DNA from: an uncultured Ruminococcus sp.
GTDB lineage: Bacteria; Bacillota; Clostridia; Lachnospirales; Lachnospiraceae
NCBI GenBank assembly: GCA_900544395.1
Contig: UQVC01000015.1
Span: 1-61,691 of the forward strand
Reading direction: 5' to 3'
DNA: 61,691 bases
Notes under the pieces: model-generated
What the model saw: only the letters and a program-made list of their open reading frames with translations
Databases searched by the model: none
Told to the model about the DNA's origin: nothing
Shown here: positions 8,333-17,456 of the stretch, one piece after another
Position numbering within the stretch: position 1 is the stretch's first letter
Layout of the letters: every line of letters begins with the position of its first letter
Position numbers and translations under genes: made by a program

Positions 8333-9385
8333 TTATGCAAACAATGACGCCACCACTTCTTCTACGGTCTCGATCTTTTCTGCTTTCCATGCATTGGCTC
8401 CGCAGAACAAAAGACCATGTTCGATATCTCCTTTCACTGCTTGAATCAGGCTGTCTGTAATGCAATATGGAATCTGCGAAGGGTTACATTTTGCAAGACA
8501 TCTGTGACAGGAACTGTGTTCTATTTTCTCTCCAAGCATAACACGTTTCATAAGGGGATTCAAGATGGCTCTTCCCGGCATCCCCACCGGGCTTTTCACA
8601 ATGGAGATATCTTCTTTGCAGGCATGGATATAGGCTTCTTTATAGCGAATATCTGCATCACATTCTCTGGTTGTCACAAATCGCGTTGCTACCTGTACTC
8701 CATCCGCTCCCAGACGTTCCATTTTTTCTACATCCTTTCGGTCATAGATTCCCCCTGCTGCGATCACCGGAATCTTGCAGTCATATTTTTCTTCGTACTG
8801 TTTTACCACAGAGCAGATGTTCTGAAATTCTGTGTCATAGGGTTCTGTTTCCCATCGTAAAAGTTCCGCTTCTGTAAACCCCAGATGCCCGCCCGCCAAA
8901 GGTCCTTCTGCCACGATCAGATCTGCGGTTCTTCGATACTTTCTGTCCCAATATCTCAAAATCACCTGTGCAGATCTTGCAGTGGAAACAATGGGCGCGA
9001 TTTTCACGGCGCTGTTTTCCACCAGTGCCGGAAGGTCAACCGGAAGTCCTGCTCCGGATATGATCAGATCCGCTTTCGCCTTTACCGCTGCCTTCACATG
9101 ATCCGCATAATTTCTCAACGCTGTCATGATATTATAGCCGATGATCCCATCTTTGGAAATGCTTCGTGCTTTTTCCATCTCCTTTGCAATAGCACAAAGA
9201 TTCGCTGATTCCGGATTTTGATCAAAATCCGCTTCCCGGTATCCAATCTGCGCCGTAGAAATGATTCCGATCCCTCCTGCTTTTGCCACACTTCCTGCCA
9301 GATTTCCCAGGCTGATCCCAACTCCCATTCCACCTTGAATGAGCGGAACTTTTGTTATTTTTTCTCCAATTCGTAAATTTTTCAT
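8333..9385 (-). CDS. Nitronate monooxygenase / FabK-like flavoprotein with C-terminal cysteine cluster
   Basis: A 350-residue TIM-barrel flavoprotein of the 2-nitropropane dioxygenase/FabK superfamily (PLIQGGMGVG at the start, AEGPLAGGHLG with the conserved His, AAGGI and GADGVQVATRF phosphate-binding loops). It ends in a Cys-rich segment SSCHRCLAKCNPSQIPYC that is absent from the other FabK in this operon, suggesting a metal site or disulfides. The ATG at 9385 follows AAGAAGG; the frame is open for 55 codons upstream, but that part overlaps accDA. Its place in the fab operon suggests a second enoyl-ACP reductase or a flavin oxidase tied to lipid metabolism; sequence alone does not decide. 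Confidence 0.75.
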   Translation of the reverse strand: MKNLRIGEKITKVPLIQGGMGVGISLGNLAGSVAKAGGIGIISTAQIGYREADFDQNPESANLCAIAKEMEKARSISKDGIIGYNIMTALRNYADHVKAAVKAKADLIISGAGLPVDLPALVENSAVKIAPIVSTARSAQVILRYWDRKYRRTADLIVAEGPLAGGHLGFTEAELLRWETEPYDTEFQNICSVVKQYEEKYDCKIPVIAAGGIYDRKDVEKMERLGADGVQVATRFVTTRECDADIRYKEAYIHACKEDISIVKSPVGMPGRAILNPLMKRVMLGEKIEHSSCHRCLAKCNPSQIPYCITDSLIQAVKGDIEHGLLFCGANAWKAEKIETVEEVVASLFA

Positions 9386-9414
9386 GGCGCCCTTCTTTCT
9401 ATTTCTCCATTCTC

Positions 9415-11109
9415 CTACATGTTCCGGAATCGTTCGTAACGCTTTTGAAGCAATTCCTCTCTGGAACATGCCTGATACTGTTGTAAAAACTGTGCAATCT
9501 TTTCGTCCAGCACTTTCATCACAGGTTCCATCGTCTCTTCCGTATAGCACCGGGGTTCCCGGATCACATCCTCGATCATTCCAAGTTGCTGCAAATCTTC
9601 TGCTGTCAGACGCATGATTTCTGCTGCCTCATTTGCCCGCTTGCTGTCCTTCCACAAAATACTGGCAAATCCTTCCGGCGACAATACAGAATAGACTGCA
9701 TTTTCCATCATCCACACTTCATCGGAAACAGCCAGTGCCAAAGCACCTCCACTTCCCCCTTCTCCGATCACAATCGATAGCAGGGGAACTTGCAAAGCGG
9801 ACATCTCATATAGATTTTTCGCAATGGCCTCTCCCTGTCCCCGTTCTTCTGCCTCGATCCCACAAAATGCACCCGGCGTATCCACAAATAACAGAACTGG
9901 CCGGCCAAATTTTTCTGCCTGTTTCATCAGACGGAGTGCTTTGCGATATCCCTCCGGAGAAGGCATTCCAAAATGCCGCTCTACATTTTCTTTTGTAGAC
10001 TTTCCCTTCGCCTGTGCGATCACTGTCACCGGAATTCCCCGAAATCTGGCAATTCCTCCAATGACTGCCGGATCTTCCCCATACAATCGGTCTCCGTGAA
10101 ACTCCCAAAAATCAGAACACAGGCTTTGGATATAATCCTGCCCGGTGGGGCGGTCATTTTTTCTGGAAAGCATCACTCTCTCCCATGCATTTTTTGCCGT
10201 ACTTGTTCCAGACTCCATCTGAGTCTCCTGTACCTGGATACATGCTACACTTTCCGTACTTTCCGAAGTCTGATGCATACTCAGGATCTCTCCCAGTGTT
10301 CTTCGCATTTCGCTTCTCTCCACGATCCGATCGAGGAACCCATGCTCCAGAAGAAATTCTGCCTGCTGAAATCCCTTCGGCAGCTTTTGTCCAATGGTCT
10401 GCTCAATCACTCTGGGACCTGCAAATCCGATCAACGCTTTAGGCTCTGCCAGGATGATATCGCCCAACATGGCAAAGCTGGCAGTCACACCCCCTGTAGT
10501 AGGATCTGTCAATACAGAAATGTACAAAAGACCTGCGTCACTGTGTCGTTTCAAAGCAGCCGCCGTTTTTGCCATCTGCATCAAAGAAACAATCCCTTCC
10601 TGCATTCTTGCTCCCCCTGAACAGGCAAACATCAAAACCGGCAGTTTTTCTCTGGTCGCACGTTCAACCGCTCTTGTAATTTTTTCCCCAACAATCTGTC
10701 CTATACTGGCCATCAAAAATCGTCCATCACAGACTGCGATCACTGTCGGATGCCCCTGTATCAGTGCTTTTCCTGTCACAACCGCCTCCAAGAGTCCTGT
10801 TTTTTCTTTGAGCCGCTCCACCTTCTCCTCATATCCCGGAAATTCCAGAGGATTGACAAATCCCAAATCTGCATCCCACTCCTCAAAAGAGCCCTCGTCC
10901 ACTGTCATCCGGATTCTTTCCTGTGCATGTACCCGAAAATAGCCGTGGCATTTCGGACAGATATATCCCGCCTTTTTTACATCTTCTGTCAGGATCGCTG
11001 CCCCACATTTGTTGCATTTCTTCCAAAGCCCTTCGGGAACTTCCGGGCGCTCTCCTTTCAGAGGAATATAATGTTTCCGGTTCTTTTTAAACATATTCTG
11101 CAGTTTCAT
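9415..11109 (-). CDS. accDA: Acetyl-CoA carboxylase carboxyltransferase, fused beta (AccD) and alpha (AccA) subunits
   Basis: One 564-residue chain carries both halves of the carboxyltransferase that moves CO2 from biotin to acetyl-CoA to make malonyl-CoA. Residues 1-255 are AccD, with the four-Cys zinc ribbon at C32, C35, C51 and C54 and the FACSGGARMQEG oxyanion loop. After a short linker (about 260-285) residues 285-564 are AccA (WEFHGDRLYGEDPAVIGG, DTPGAFCGIEAEERGQ, GEGGSGGALA). In most bacteria these are separate genes. AccA has lost most of its usual N-terminal helical extension. It starts 15 nt after accC ends. Confidence 0.95.
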   Translation of the reverse strand: MKLQNMFKKNRKHYIPLKGERPEVPEGLWKKCNKCGAAILTEDVKKAGYICPKCHGYFRVHAQERIRMTVDEGSFEEWDADLGFVNPLEFPGYEEKVERLKEKTGLLEAVVTGKALIQGHPTVIAVCDGRFLMASIGQIVGEKITRAVERATREKLPVLMFACSGGARMQEGIVSLMQMAKTAAALKRHSDAGLLYISVLTDPTTGGVTASFAMLGDIILAEPKALIGFAGPRVIEQTIGQKLPKGFQQAEFLLEHGFLDRIVERSEMRRTLGEILSMHQTSESTESVACIQVQETQMESGTSTAKNAWERVMLSRKNDRPTGQDYIQSLCSDFWEFHGDRLYGEDPAVIGGIARFRGIPVTVIAQAKGKSTKENVERHFGMPSPEGYRKALRLMKQAEKFGRPVLLFVDTPGAFCGIEAEERGQGEAIAKNLYEMSALQVPLLSIVIGEGGSGGALALAVSDEVWMMENAVYSVLSPEGFASILWKDSKRANEAAEIMRLTAEDLQQLGMIEDVIREPRCYTEETMEPVMKVLDEKIAQFLQQYQACSREELLQKRYERFRNM

Positions 11110-11124
11110 ATCCTTGTTTCCTTT

Positions 11125-12468
11125 TTACTGATTTTCCATCTTTTCGATAAACTCGATGTCTGTATTTCCACTGACAAAATCAGGATGATGCAAAATTTCA
11201 TATTGATAGTCTACATTGGTCTGGATTCCTTCAATGATCACTTCACCAAGAGCACTTCTCATTTTCAAAATTGCTTCTTCTCTGTTTTTGGCATGTACGA
11301 TCAATTTTGCCAGCATAGAATCATAATAAGGCGGTACTGTATACCCCGTGTAAATCGCCGTATCGATCCGCACGCCTTTTCCGCCAGGCAGATACAGATC
11401 TGTAATGGTTCCCGGAGACGGTCTGAAATTGTTTGCAGGGTCTTCCGCATTGATCCGACACTCTATGGCATGCCCGGTTAATACAATGTCCTCCTGAGAA
11501 ACAGAAAGCGGCATTCCCTGTGCGATCCGGATCTGCTCTTTAATCAGGTCGATCCCTGTCACCCACTCGGTAACCGGATGTTCCACCTGGATCCTGGTAT
11601 TCATTTCCATAAAATAAAATGCGCCGCACTTTTCCAGTAAAAACTCAATGGTTCCTGCATTCGTATATCCGGAAGCCTCTGCCGCACGTACCGCTGCTTC
11701 CCCCATCTGTTTTCGGAGTTTGTCAGTCAGTACAGGCGACGGGGACTCTTCGATCAACTTCTGATGATTTCTCTGAATGGAGCAGTCTCTCTCTCCCAGA
11801 TGCACGACATTTCCATGTGCATCTGCCAGAATCTGAAATTCAATATGGCGAGGATGGTCAATAAAGTGTTCCATATACATCGCTTCATCCCCAAAGGCAT
11901 GCTTCGCTTCGCTTTGCGCGGTCAGAAAAGCGGACTCAAATTCCAGTTCCGACTGTGCCGTACGCATTCCTTTTCCTCCGCCGCCAAGGGCTGCTTTGAT
12001 CATGACCGGATATCCCACTTTCCTTGCAATCTTCTTGCCGGTCTCCGCATCATAAATGCACGCACTGTATCCCGGGATCACTGGGACGCCTGCCTCTTCC
12101 ATGGTTTTTCTTGCAATGGATTTATTGCCCAGTTTCCCGATCACCTCAGAAGATGGCCCGATAAATATAATCCCACAGGTCTCACACAATTCTGCAAATT
12201 GACTGTTCTCTGACAAAAATCCAAATCCCGGATGAATCGCATCTGCACCGGAAGTCAGCGCTGCGCTCAAAATCCGCTCCATGCTCAGATAACTTTCTGA
12301 AGCCACAGCCGGTCCGATACACACCGCCTCATCAGCAAGCTGGGTGTGCAGAGCCTCTTTGTCTGCCTCGGAATACACCGCGACTGTCAGAATCCCCATT
12401 TCCCGACATGCCCGGATGATCCGCACCGCAATCTCCCCTCGATTGGCGATCAATATCTTTTCTATCAT
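11125..12468 (-). CDS. accC: Biotin carboxylase subunit of acetyl-CoA carboxylase
   Basis: A 447-residue ATP-grasp enzyme that carboxylates the biotin on AccB. Seen are the N-terminal IANRGEIAVRIIRACREMGI, the glycine-rich ATP loop GGGGKGMR, and MEMNTRIQVEHPVTE in the catalytic site. The length is normal (about 450). Its ATG overlaps the fabZ stop in ATGA, a sign of translational coupling. It works with AccB and the fused AccDA encoded either side. Confidence 0.97.
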   Translation of the reverse strand: MIEKILIANRGEIAVRIIRACREMGILTVAVYSEADKEALHTQLADEAVCIGPAVASESYLSMERILSAALTSGADAIHPGFGFLSENSQFAELCETCGIIFIGPSSEVIGKLGNKSIARKTMEEAGVPVIPGYSACIYDAETGKKIARKVGYPVMIKAALGGGGKGMRTAQSELEFESAFLTAQSEAKHAFGDEAMYMEHFIDHPRHIEFQILADAHGNVVHLGERDCSIQRNHQKLIEESPSPVLTDKLRKQMGEAAVRAAEASGYTNAGTIEFLLEKCGAFYFMEMNTRIQVEHPVTEWVTGIDLIKEQIRIAQGMPLSVSQEDIVLTGHAIECRINAEDPANNFRPSPGTITDLYLPGGKGVRIDTAIYTGYTVPPYYDSMLAKLIVHAKNREEAILKMRSALGEVIIEGIQTNVDYQYEILHHPDFVSGNTDIEFIEKMENQ

Positions 12469-12902
12469 TGCGATTCACCTACCATAAATGTCAGTTCTGC
12501 GCTTGCCACCACATTTCCATCCACAGAAGCCACTGCTTCTCCGACTCCCACAGGACCTTTCTGCCGGATGATCCTTGTTTCCAGTTTCAGTTTATCTCCC
12601 GGAAATACCATTCCTTTGAATCTGCATTTCTGAATTCCTCCAAAAAATGCGATCTTTCCTTGATTTTGGGGCATGCTTAAAATCGCAACAGCTCCCACCT
12701 GCGCCAGAGCCTCTAAGATCAGCACCCCCGGCATCACTGCTTTCTGTGGGAAATGTCCCCGAAAGAACTCTTCCCGGTATGTCACACATTTATATCCCAC
12801 AGCAAACTCTCCCGGCTCATGATCCTCAATGGCATCCACCAACAAAAACGGATGTCTGTGAGGAATGATCTTTTGAATTTGTTCTACATTCAATGCTTTC
12901 AT
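12465..12902 (-). CDS. fabZ: 3-hydroxyacyl-ACP dehydratase FabZ
   Basis: A 145-residue hot-dog-fold dehydratase that removes water from 3-hydroxyacyl-ACP. HRHPFLLVDA near the N-terminus and GHFPQKAVMPGVLILEALAQ carry the catalytic His50 and Glu64. Its stop overlaps the accC start by 4 bp. No fabA, fabM or fabN is seen in the operon, so how unsaturated chains arise is not explained by these genes. Confidence 0.97.
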   Translation of the reverse strand: MKALNVEQIQKIIPHRHPFLLVDAIEDHEPGEFAVGYKCVTYREEFFRGHFPQKAVMPGVLILEALAQVGAVAILSMPQNQGKIAFFGGIQKCRFKGMVFPGDKLKLETRIIRQKGPVGVGEAVASVDGNVVASAELTFMVGESQ

Positions 12903-12917
12903 ACTCCGCTCCTTTTT

Positions 12918-13343
12918 CTATCTTACGATGAAAAGTGGCTGTCCGTATTCTACCGGCGCTCCGTTTTCCACCAGAATTTCTTCAATCGTTCCGTCAAATT
13001 CACTTTCAATCTCATTCATCAGTTTCATCGCTTCCACAATAGCCAGAACTTTCCCTGTCTGTACCGGATCTCCCACTTTTACAAACGGTGCTGCATCCTC
13101 TGCAGGCGCTGCATAAAATGTTCCTACCAGCGGGGATTTGACCACATTTCCTGATACACATTTTTCCTCACTCTGAGTCGGAGCTGTCACAACCGAAGCT
13201 GGCTGTATCGTTTGCTCCACAATCTGTACTTCCCCTTTTTCTTTCTTCAAAGAAATTTTAAATGCTTCCTCTTCATATTGAAGCTCCCCGATCTGGGAGG
13301 AAGACACCGTCTGGATGAGTTCTACTAACTGTTCAAACTTCAT
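12918..13343 (-). CDS. accB: Biotin carboxyl carrier protein of acetyl-CoA carboxylase
   Basis: A 141-residue carrier. The C-terminal biotinyl domain has the EAMKLMNE motif with Lys107 as the biotinylation site and the hallmark KSPLVGTFY strand. A short Gln/Ser/Val linker separates it from the N-terminal helix. It sits between fabF and fabZ, 15 and 11 nt from its neighbours on either side. Confidence 0.97.
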   Translation of the reverse strand: MKFEQLVELIQTVSSSQIGELQYEEEAFKISLKKEKGEVQIVEQTIQPASVVTAPTQSEEKCVSGNVVKSPLVGTFYAAPAEDAAPFVKVGDPVQTGKVLAIVEAMKLMNEIESEFDGTIEEILVENGAPVEYGQPLFIVR

Positions 13344-13354
13344 ATACTTTTCTA

Positions 13355-14593
13355 CTACCCTTCATATTTTTTCAACAACAGAGATGCATTATGTCCCCCA
13401 AATCCCAGGGAATTCGTCAGTGCATAACGGATTTCTTTTTCAACCGGTGCTCCGATCGCATACTGAAGATCACATTCCGAATCCGTTTCTCTGGTTCCCA
13501 TCGTCTGATGGATAAATCCATCCTGAATACTTTTGACACAAGTGATAAATTCTACACCGCCGGCAGCTCCCAGAAGATGCCCGATGATGGACTTGGTCGA
13601 ATTGACAACCACCTGATCTGCCGCCTCTTCCAGTGCATAATGGATGGCTCTTGTTTCAAAGAGATCATTATGATGAGTACTGGTTCCATGGGCATTGATG
13701 TAATCAATCTGATCTGGTGCGACTTTCGCTTCCTCCATCGCCAGTTTCATGGCCATGCCTGCGCCTTCTCCATTCTCAGCAGGAGATGTGATATGATACG
13801 CATCTGCCGTAGCTCCGTACCCCACTACTTCCGCATAGATGGCTGCGCCCCGTTTTCTTGCATGTTCCAGTTCTTCCAGGATTACCACTCCGGCTCCTTC
13901 TCCCAAAACAAAGCCATCCCGATCTTTGTCAAAAGGAATAGACGCACGCTTTGGATCTTCTGAAGTGGAAAGTGCCGTCAAGGCAGTAAACCCTGCTACT
14001 CCGCTTGGACAAATGCTGCTCTCTGCCCCTCCTGCCGCACACAGATCCAAATCTCCGTATGCGATCGCACGAAACGCATCTCCGATACAGTGCGTTCCCG
14101 ATGCACAGGCAGTCACCACATTGGTACATTTTCCTTTAAATCCAAGGTGGATGGAAATATTGCCCGCAGCCATATTGGAAATCATCAAGGGTACCATCAG
14201 CGGATTCACTCTGGCCGGCCCTTTTTGCAGAATCTTTTCATAATTTGTCTCCACAGTCTGCAGACTTCCGATACCTGAGCCAACGATCACTCCTGCCCGG
14301 TAAGGATTTTCCTGTTCCATATCCAGTTTCGCGTCTTCAAAAGCCTCTTTTGCAGCCGCTACTGCATACTGGGAAAATAATTCCATCCGCTTTGCCGTTT
14401 TAAAATCCATGCGCTCTTTCGCCACAAACCCTTTGACCTCTGCGGCCAGTTTCACCTTATATCCGGATGTATCAAACCGGGTGATCGGCCCGATCCCTAC
14501 CTGACCTTCCCGCACATGTTTCCAGAATTCTTCCACTGTATTCCCCACAGGTGTCACAGCTCCAAGTCCTGTCACCACTACTCTTCTTTTCAT
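13355..14593 (-). CDS. fabF: 3-oxoacyl-ACP synthase II
   Basis: A 412-residue condensing enzyme that elongates acyl-ACP with malonyl-ACP. The active-site triad is visible: Cys163 in TACASGTH, His in NAHGTSTHHND and His in NSTKSIIGHLLGAAG. The ATG at 14593 follows AAGGAGAG; a start 14 codons earlier would overlap fabG. It lies 14 nt after fabG. Confidence 0.97.
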   Translation of the reverse strand: MKRRVVVTGLGAVTPVGNTVEEFWKHVREGQVGIGPITRFDTSGYKVKLAAEVKGFVAKERMDFKTAKRMELFSQYAVAAAKEAFEDAKLDMEQENPYRAGVIVGSGIGSLQTVETNYEKILQKGPARVNPLMVPLMISNMAAGNISIHLGFKGKCTNVVTACASGTHCIGDAFRAIAYGDLDLCAAGGAESSICPSGVAGFTALTALSTSEDPKRASIPFDKDRDGFVLGEGAGVVILEELEHARKRGAAIYAEVVGYGATADAYHITSPAENGEGAGMAMKLAMEEAKVAPDQIDYINAHGTSTHHNDLFETRAIHYALEEAADQVVVNSTKSIIGHLLGAAGGVEFITCVKSIQDGFIHQTMGTRETDSECDLQYAIGAPVEKEIRYALTNSLGFGGHNASLLLKKYEG

Positions 14594-14607
14594 ACCGCTC
14601 TCCTTTT

Positions 14608-15348
14608 CTACATTGCCATGCCGCCGTCTACGCATAACACCTGGCCTGTAATATATCTTGCCTGTTCAGATGACAGAAATGCTACCGCTTCCGCCACATC
14701 TTCCGGTTCTCCAAAACTTCCCAGCGGGATCTGTGCTTTGGCATTCTCCTGCACTTGCTCTGACAAAACGTCTGTCATCTCTGTTTTAATAAATCCGGGC
14801 GCCACTGCATTGACTGTCACACCTCTGGATGCCAGTTCTCTTGCGGCTGCTTTTGTCAGTCCTATGACACCGGCTTTGGAGGCACAGTAATTTGCCTGTC
14901 CCGCATTGCCCAGGACTCCTGATACCGAAGAAATACTGATGATCCTGCCCTGTTTCTGGCGGAGCATCTGTCTGGATGCAAATCGGATTCCGTTAAAGGT
15001 TCCCTTTAAATTCGTCTGAAGTACCGTATCATAATCTTCTTCCGACATCTTCATCAGCAGTCCGTCTCTGGTGATTCCTGCATTATTTACCAGAATGTCC
15101 AGCCTTCCGTAAGTTTGGATCACGTCCTTTATAAACTCTTCACAGGCAGAAAAATCCGAAACATCACAAGCGCAGATTGCTGCCTTTCCATGCTCTTCTT
15201 CAATTTCTTTCAATACCTGTTTTGCCTGTGCTTCATTCCCACGATAATTGATGACAACAAAGATGCCGTCTTTTGCCAGCCTCTTTGCGATTGCTTTTCC
15301 GATTCCACGGGAAGCTCCTGTCACAACTGCCACTTTCTGTTCTAACAT
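14608..15348 (-). CDS. fabG: 3-oxoacyl-ACP reductase FabG
   Basis: A 246-residue short-chain dehydrogenase using NADPH to reduce 3-oxoacyl-ACP. TGASRGIG at the N-terminus binds the cofactor, NNAG follows, and the catalytic set is SSVSG (Ser) and YCASK (Tyr, Lys). The gene start overlaps the fabD stop by 7 bp, showing tight coupling. Confidence 0.97.
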   Translation of the reverse strand: MLEQKVAVVTGASRGIGKAIAKRLAKDGIFVVINYRGNEAQAKQVLKEIEEEHGKAAICACDVSDFSACEEFIKDVIQTYGRLDILVNNAGITRDGLLMKMSEEDYDTVLQTNLKGTFNGIRFASRQMLRQKQGRIISISSVSGVLGNAGQANYCASKAGVIGLTKAAARELASRGVTVNAVAPGFIKTEMTDVLSEQVQENAKAQIPLGSFGEPEDVAEAVAFLSSEQARYITGQVLCVDGGMAM

Positions 15349-16262
15349 CTTTCATTTCCTACTTTCTCGATATCTTCCCATGTGGAAACCTGATATACTT
15401 TCACATCACGGTTAATCTTCCGTAAAAATCCGGATAACGTGCGTCCTGGTCCAATCTCCACAAAGGTATACACACCCTGTCTGATCATTTCTTCCACACT
15501 CTGCTGCCAGCGGACCGGAGATGTGATCTGCTGCACCAGCAGCTCTTTTGTTTCCTTCACATCATATACATATTGTGCGGTTACATTGGTTACATATGGA
15601 ACCTCAAGATTAGAAAATTCCACCCGATCCAAGACCTTCTTTAACTCCTGTCCTGCTTCTTGCAGCAGCGGTGAATGAAAGGGACCGCTTACATTTAATG
15701 GCAGCACCCGTTTCGCGCCATTTTCCTTCAGCCTCTCTCCTGCCTGTTCCACTGCTTCCTTCCATCCGGTGATCACAATCTGTCCCGGACAGTTATAATT
15801 TGCAATTCCCACGCCTTCTATCTCTGAGATGGCTGTCTCGATCTCGTCCGCTTTCATTCCCAGCACTGCCGCCATGGAACCTTTCCCATCCGGTACTGCA
15901 TTCTGCATCAGGATCCCTCGTTTCCGAACAGCTAAAATAGCGTCTTGTCTATTCATACCGCCGGCTGAAGCAATCGCACAATATTCCCCAAGGCTCAGAC
16001 CGGCCGTCACATCCGGGGCTGCTCCCATGCTTCGAAGCACCTGCTCCATCGCCATACAGATCGTAACCATTGCTGCCTGTGTATATTCCGTCTGATGCAG
16101 ACGCTCATTTTCCTCAAAACACAACTTTTTCATATCCAGCTTTAGAAGCTCAGAGGCCCCGTCTATGACCTCTCTGGCAACCTCACTCTGTTCATAAAAA
16201 TCTTTTCCCATTCCGGCGATCTGCGCACCCTGTCCCGGAAATATCCATCCTGTTTTACTCAT
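15342..16262 (-). CDS. fabD: Malonyl-CoA:ACP transacylase
   Basis: A 306-residue enzyme that loads malonyl groups on ACP. FPGQGAQ at the start, the nucleophile Ser90 in GLSLGEY and the catalytic His in NVSGPFHS define the family. It overlaps both neighbours: fabK by 8 bp and fabG by 7 bp. Confidence 0.97.
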   Translation of the reverse strand: MSKTGWIFPGQGAQIAGMGKDFYEQSEVAREVIDGASELLKLDMKKLCFEENERLHQTEYTQAAMVTICMAMEQVLRSMGAAPDVTAGLSLGEYCAIASAGGMNRQDAILAVRKRGILMQNAVPDGKGSMAAVLGMKADEIETAISEIEGVGIANYNCPGQIVITGWKEAVEQAGERLKENGAKRVLPLNVSGPFHSPLLQEAGQELKKVLDRVEFSNLEVPYVTNVTAQYVYDVKETKELLVQQITSPVRWQQSVEEMIRQGVYTFVEIGPGRTLSGFLRKINRDVKVYQVSTWEDIEKVGNERC

Positions 16263-17193
16263 ATTGTAAAGCTCCTTTTAACAACTTTTCTGCCTGTGCA
16301 GCCATGTCCCGAATGATTGTTTCACACGGCAGCACTTCTCGGATCATTGCCGCAGACTGGCCTGCCATCACACTTCCATTGACTACATCACCATCTACCA
16401 CGGCTTTCCTGAGCCCTCCCAGAGTCAAAAGTTCCAGTTCTTCAAATGAAACGCCTTCCTGCTCTTTCTCCAGATAAATCTTTGTCATCTGATTGCGCAG
16501 TGCCCGGACTGGATGCCCCGTGCTTCGTCCGGTCACTCTGGAATCAATATCTCTTGCTTTGAGAATACAATTTTTATAATTCTCATGTACCTTTGCTTCT
16601 CTGGATGCCACAAATCGTGTTCCGATCTGCACCCCTTCTGCGCCCAGCATGAAGGCTGCCGCCATTCCTCTTCCGTCTGCGATCCCTCCGGCTGCAATCA
16701 CTGGAATTTGCACCGCGTCTGCAATCTGAGGAACCAGCACCATGGTCGTATTTTCTCCGATATGGCCGCCGGCTTCTGTTCCCTCTGCCACCAATGCATC
16801 CGCCCCACAGCGCTCCATCCGTTTTGCCAAAGCCACAGATGCTACCACCGGGATCACCTTGATCCCTGCTGCTTTCCACAGGCTCATGTATTTCTCCGGA
16901 GAACCTGCTCCCGTCGTCACTACGGGAACTTTTTCTTTTGCAACCAGTTTTGCAACTTCCTCTGCATATGGACTCATCAGCATAATATTGACTCCAAATG
17001 GCCGGCTGGTCCTGCGTTTTACTTCCCGGATCTGTTCCCGTACCCATTCGGCCGGTGCGCTGGCCGCCCCGATGATACCCAGACCTCCTGCCTCTGAAAC
17101 TGCCGCTGCCAGATGGCTTTCTGCTACCCATGCCATACCGCCCTGTATCACAGGAAATTCAATTTCCAAAAGTGTGGTGATTTTTGTCTTCAT
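16255..17193 (-). CDS. fabK: Enoyl-ACP reductase II (FMN-dependent)
   Basis: A 312-residue flavoprotein that carries out the last reduction of the elongation cycle in place of FabI. The FabK pattern is clear: FPVIQGGMAWVA, GGLGIIGAA, FGVNIMLMSP, AEGTEAGGHIGE and GAEGVQIGTRF. It is the better candidate for the true enoyl reductase in this operon, compared with the Cys-rich relative at 8333-9385. FabK enzymes are much less sensitive to triclosan than FabI. Confidence 0.95.
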   Translation of the reverse strand: MKTKITTLLEIEFPVIQGGMAWVAESHLAAAVSEAGGLGIIGAASAPAEWVREQIREVKRRTSRPFGVNIMLMSPYAEEVAKLVAKEKVPVVTTGAGSPEKYMSLWKAAGIKVIPVVASVALAKRMERCGADALVAEGTEAGGHIGENTTMVLVPQIADAVQIPVIAAGGIADGRGMAAAFMLGAEGVQIGTRFVASREAKVHENYKNCILKARDIDSRVTGRSTGHPVRALRNQMTKIYLEKEQEGVSFEELELLTLGGLRKAVVDGDVVNGSVMAGQSAAMIREVLPCETIIRDMAAQAEKLLKGALQYE

Positions 17194-17213
17194 GCTGGTT
17201 TCCTTCCTCTTCT

Positions 17214-17438
17214 TTATTGATGTGCTTCCAGATATTTTACGACATCTCCCACTGTCTGGATCTGTTCCAGGTCTTCCGATGGGATCTCCACTTCAAACGC
17301 TTCCTCAAATGCCATCACCATTTCGAACAGATCCAGTGAATCTGCTCCCAGATCTTCCTTAAAGGAAGTCGCCTCTGTGATTGCCTCCGCTTCTGCTCCT
17401 AATGATTCTGCTGTAATTTCTTTGATTTTTTCTAACAT
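17214..17438 (-). CDS. acpP: Acyl carrier protein
   Basis: A 74-residue acidic helical protein. The phosphopantetheine attachment motif GADSLD places the prosthetic group on Ser34. It is the second gene of the operon, after fabH and before fabK, and carries the growing acyl chain for all the Fab enzymes. Confidence 0.97.
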   Translation of the reverse strand: MLEKIKEITAESLGAEAEAITEATSFKEDLGADSLDLFEMVMAFEEAFEVEIPSEDLEQIQTVGDVVKYLEAHQ

Positions 17439-17456
17439 GATCTTTCTTCCTTTCTT

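Noticed and set aside
9973..10620. A 215-codon plus-strand frame inside accDA.
   Set aside because: Antisense shadow of a highly conserved gene; no start signal and no family resemblance.
16513..17131. Frames of 194 codons (plus) and 182 codons (minus) inside fabK.
   Set aside because: The translated sequences are unusually rich in Cys/His or Gly/Arg, typical of shifted reading of a GC-rich gene; fabK itself is intact.
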